DNA of 8,705 bases from assembly GCA_023252065.1 (NCBI GenBank), contig JAHEXO010000058.1, forward strand, positions 1 through 8,705, read 5' to 3'. The stretch comes from Nocardioides sp. (GTDB lineage: Bacteria; Actinomycetota; Actinomycetes; Propionibacteriales; Nocardioidaceae). Below the pieces are notes generated by a model that did no database searches, had not been told where the DNA came from, and was given only the letters and a program-made list of their open reading frames with translations. Below are positions 6,776-8,705 of the stretch, piece after piece. The stretch's first letter is position 1; each line of letters begins with the position of its first letter. The position numbers and the translations under genes were made by a program.

Positions 6776-6866
6776 GGCCCTGAATTGTTCCATACGAACA
6801 AAAGTTCTCGTCTGATTCACGTGTGCTGGTCAGGAACGTGGCAGTTGGACACGACATCCTGGGAGG
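6776..6866. promoter_or_regulatory. Divergent regulatory region between the PucR-type regulator and the reductase-desaturase unit
   Basis: This 91-bp region has a marked AT-rich part: only 15 of 40 bases are G or C at 6781-6820, within otherwise very GC-rich DNA. Toward the plus-strand gene, CATCCT (6855-6860) ends 6 nt before GTG 6867, as a -10-like hexamer for a leaderless message. Toward the regulator, AACTTT on the minus strand (6807 down to 6802 before ATG 6793) is one weak -10 candidate. The GGGAGG at 6861-6866 abuts the GTG directly and so cannot act as a normal Shine-Dalgarno sequence. Confidence 0.55.
6785..6807. promoter_or_regulatory. Interlocking inverted repeat, candidate regulator-binding site
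   Basis: TTGTTC (6785-6790) and GAACAA (6796-6801) form a perfect 6-bp-arm inverted repeat around the 5-nt spacer CATAC. The same GAAC also pairs with GTTC at 6804-6807 across AAAA. The result is three alternating half-sites, GTTC, GAAC and GTTC, within 21 bp. This is a natural layout for a dimeric or tetrameric repressor or activator. The divergent PucR-type protein is the obvious candidate ligand, but that is inference. Confidence 0.5.
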
Positions 6867-7988
6867 GTGAGCACCACTGTGGAGCCGGCATCCCGCTGGC
6901 GCGATCGCGCCCGGAAGGTCGCCGAGGCCGCGACGTCGCCCTTGGTGCCTGCCGACTTCCTCGACCTGTTCGCTCCGCTGCGCCCCGGCGCCGACCTGCG
7001 CGGTCGCGTCGAGCAGGTGCTCCCCGAGACCCCCGACGCCGCCACGCTGGTGATCCGGCCCGGCGCCGACTGGGCGGGGCACGTGCCCGGTCAGTACGTC
7101 CGGATCGGGGTCGACGTCGACGGTGTGCGCTGCTGGCGCGCCTACTCCCTGACCCACGGGCCGCGCCCCGACGGGCGGATCTCGATCACCGTCAAGGCCG
7201 TGCCCGACGGCGTCGTCAGTCCCTACCTCGTGCGGCACACCAAGCCCGGCACCATGCTCCACCTCGAGCAGGCGGCCGGTGAGTTCGTGCTGCCGCAGAC
7301 CGGCCCGAAGCGCTACCTCTTCGTCACCGCCGGCTCCGGCGTGACGCCGGTGATCGGGATCCTGCGCAACCTCTTCCCGTCCACCGACAGCGGCGTGCTC
7401 CGGCCCGAGCGCTCGGAGGCCTACGACATCGTCGTGCTGCACGTCGCTCCGAGCGAGCCCGACTCGATCTTCCTGCGCGACCTCCGGGCGCTCGACGCCG
7501 CCGGCGCCATCCGCCTCGTCGCCCGCTACGACGACGTGCACGGCGTGCTCGACCTCGACGATCTCGAGGCGCTGGTGCCCGACCTCGCCGACCGGACGAC
7601 GTTCGCCTGCGGACCCGGTGGCCTGCTCGACGCTATCGAGACCCATCACGAGGAGCGCGGGCTGGCCCTGCTGACCGAGCAGTTCCGGGTCGCCATGCTG
7701 GTGGCCGGCGAGGGCGGCACGGTGCAGTTCGAGAAGTCGGGTACGGAGGTGGAGTGCGACGGTGCGCGACCCATCCTCGACCAGGCCGAAGAGGCCGGCG
7801 TCCTGATGCCGAGCGGGTGCCGGATGGGCATCTGCTACCAGTGCGTGCTGCCGATGCGCGAGGGCGCGGTGCGTGACCTGCGCACCGGCGAGCTCACCAC
7901 CGCGGTGCCGGGGGAGACCCCGACCGGCGGCCTGAAGATCCAGACCTGCATCAACGCGGCCGCCGGGCCGTGCCACTTCGACCACTGA
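6867..7988 (+). CDS. FAD/[2Fe-2S] ferredoxin-type reductase, electron donor to the adjacent desaturase
   Basis: This 373-residue cytoplasmic electron-transfer protein has three modules. The FAD-binding barrel (about 43-145) carries RAYSL (91-95) and GVVSPYL (115-121). The NAD(P)-binding domain (about 148-260) carries VTAGSGVTPVIGILR (153-167) and CGPGGLLDAI (248-257). The C-terminal plant-type [2Fe-2S] domain (about 283-373) has cluster ligands Cys318, Cys323, Cys326 (CX4CX2C) and Cys361. The arrangement matches Rv3230c of Mycobacterium tuberculosis, which passes electrons from NADPH to the stearoyl-CoA Delta-9 desaturase DesA3. The same gene order here, with the desaturase 41 bp downstream, supports the same role. 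GTG 6867 is the first start and has a -10-like CATCCT 6 nt upstream. A second GTG at 6879 is possible. The gene probably forms an operon with the desaturase and is divergent from a PucR-type regulator. Confidence 0.9.
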   Translation: MSTTVEPASRWRDRARKVAEAATSPLVPADFLDLFAPLRPGADLRGRVEQVLPETPDAATLVIRPGADWAGHVPGQYVRIGVDVDGVRCWRAYSLTHGPRPDGRISITVKAVPDGVVSPYLVRHTKPGTMLHLEQAAGEFVLPQTGPKRYLFVTAGSGVTPVIGILRNLFPSTDSGVLRPERSEAYDIVVLHVAPSEPDSIFLRDLRALDAAGAIRLVARYDDVHGVLDLDDLEALVPDLADRTTFACGPGGLLDAIETHHEERGLALLTEQFRVAMLVAGEGGTVQFEKSGTEVECDGARPILDQAEEAGVLMPSGCRMGICYQCVLPMREGAVRDLRTGELTTAVPGETPTGGLKIQTCINAAAGPCHFDH

Positions 7989-8017
7989 CCACTGCACCCT
8001 GACCCCCGGGCAGCACC

Positions 8018-8023
8018 AGGAGG
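8018..8023 (+). promoter_or_regulatory. Ribosome binding site of the desaturase gene
   Basis: A perfect AGGAGG lies 6 nt before ATG 8030 and decides the start. It contrasts with the leaderless-looking first gene of the same unit, as expected for an internal operon gene that must recruit ribosomes independently. Confidence 0.8.
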
Positions 8024-8029
8024 AACCAG

Positions 8030-8705
8030 ATGACGACGATCCAGAAGAAGGCCAAGATCGGCCAGACCAACCCGATCGCCCACCTGAGCGCCGAGGACAT
8101 CGACCTCATCGCCAAGGAGCTCGACGAGATCCGCCAGTCGGTGATCGACACCCGCGGGGAGCGCGACGCGCGCTACATCCGCCGGGTGATCCGCACCCAG
8201 CGCCAGATCGAGCTGGGCAGCCGCGTCGTACTCCTGGCGTCGCTGTACCCGCCGGCGTGGTTCGTCGGCACCGTCGGCCTCTCGATCTCCAAGATCCTGG
8301 AGAACATGGAGATCGGGCACAACATCCTCCACGGCCAGTGGGACTGGATGCGCGACCCGAAGATCCACTCGACCACCTGGGAGTGGGACTCCGCGACGCC
8401 CGCGGCTCAGTGGAAGCACGCGCACAACGAGCTGCACCACAACTTCACGAACGTGATCGGCAAGGACAACGACCTCGGCTACGGCATCATGCGCGTCGAC
8501 GAGGACCAGCCGTGGCACCCGATGCACCTCGGGCAGCCCCTGTGGAACTTCGTCAACGCCTGCTTCTTCGAGTACGGCATCGCCGCCTACGACCTCGAGC
8601 TGCGGGGCAACATGAAGCGCGGCAAGCAGAAGACCGAGAAGTTCCGCCGCGAGGGCAAGGCGGTGCTGAACAAGATCCGCAAGCAGGTCACCAAGGACTA
8701 CGTCG
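8030..8705 (+). CDS. DesA3-type membrane fatty-acid (acyl-CoA) desaturase, partial (C-terminus off window)
   Basis: The frame stays open to the right edge, giving the first 225 residues of a protein whose relatives are about 400 long. The family places a double bond in long-chain acyl-CoA, usually at Delta-9, at a di-iron centre in the membrane, using O2 and electrons from a reductase. Two of the three histidine boxes are visible: HNILH (His97, His101) and the block HAHNELHH (130-137), whose last five positions give the HXXXHH-like pattern. The third box should lie beyond the window. A hydrophobic segment precedes the first box (about 65-90). The charged stretch 194-223 (KRGKQK to RKQVTK) is probably a cytosolic loop. 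The preceding gene encodes the matching ferredoxin-type reductase, as in the Rv3230c-Rv3229c pair. Chain length and regiospecificity cannot be read from this fragment. Confidence 0.9.
   Translation, partial: MTTIQKKAKIGQTNPIAHLSAEDIDLIAKELDEIRQSVIDTRGERDARYIRRVIRTQRQIELGSRVVLLASLYPPAWFVGTVGLSISKILENMEIGHNILHGQWDWMRDPKIHSTTWEWDSATPAAQWKHAHNELHHNFTNVIGKDNDLGYGIMRVDEDQPWHPMHLGQPLWNFVNACFFEYGIAAYDLELRGNMKRGKQKTEKFRREGKAVLNKIRKQVTKDYV

Noticed and set aside
6861..6866. GGGAGG as the Shine-Dalgarno sequence of the reductase gene
   Set aside because: It directly abuts GTG 6867 with no spacer, and is 12 nt from the alternative GTG 6879, too far for a usual site. A leaderless start is the better reading, though the alternative start is not excluded.
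6534..7997. 487-residue open frame on the minus strand opposite the reductase gene
   Set aside because: It has the His/Val/Gly/Arg-rich composition of a shadow frame and covers both the divergent promoter region and the regulator's own N-terminal coding sequence. The plus-strand frame carries full FAD, NAD(P) and [2Fe-2S] motifs.
1..8705. Mobile elements, CRISPR arrays, defence genes, tRNA or rRNA
   Set aside because: I found no transposase or integrase motif, no spaced direct-repeat array, no terminal inverted repeats and no tRNA-like clover-leaf. Gene content and base composition are even apart from the short AT-rich regulatory stretch.

Overview
The window looks like ordinary chromosome of a high-GC actinobacterium, most like Nocardioides and relatives. 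This rests on strong G/C preference at third codon positions, GTG starts, starts without a Shine-Dalgarno sequence, and a DesA3-type acyl-CoA desaturase next to its ferredoxin-type reductase, as in mycobacteria (Rv3230c/Rv3229c). The genus is an inference. I see no mobile element, CRISPR array, tRNA or rRNA.

Left part (1-836): a membrane-anchored protein of unknown function runs off the left edge on the minus strand (start at 339). It is divergent from a small acidic conserved-type hypothetical protein (396-836), across a 56-bp divergent promoter region. Centre-left (888-4061, plus strand): a stand-alone PaaN-type aldehyde dehydrogenase of phenylacetate catabolism, then, 30 bp on, a YtcJ-like metal-dependent amidohydrolase with its own apparent promoter. 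Centre (4069-5493, minus strand): a secreted protein with a novel-looking N-terminal domain and two Ig-like modules. It converges on the amidohydrolase with only 7 bp between the stop codons.

Right part (5591-8705): a PucR-type regulator (minus strand) is divergent from a two-gene unit. The first gene of that unit is an FAD/NAD(P)H/[2Fe-2S] reductase and the second is a membrane fatty-acid (acyl-CoA) desaturase cut by the right edge. The reductase would pass electrons from NAD(P)H to the di-iron desaturase. The regulator probably controls this pair through an unusually AT-rich, palindrome-bearing intergenic segment (6781-6820).

A pattern that cuts across genes: five of the starts (339-, 396+, 888+, 2583+, 6867+) have no correctly spaced Shine-Dalgarno sequence. 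Each instead has a -10-like hexamer ending exactly 6 nt before the start codon, which suggests leaderless mRNAs. The secreted protein and the desaturase have classical ribosome binding sites. I did not find a convincing new multi-gene system. The most worthwhile leads are the desaturase control region, the leaderless-start pattern and the unassigned secreted protein.
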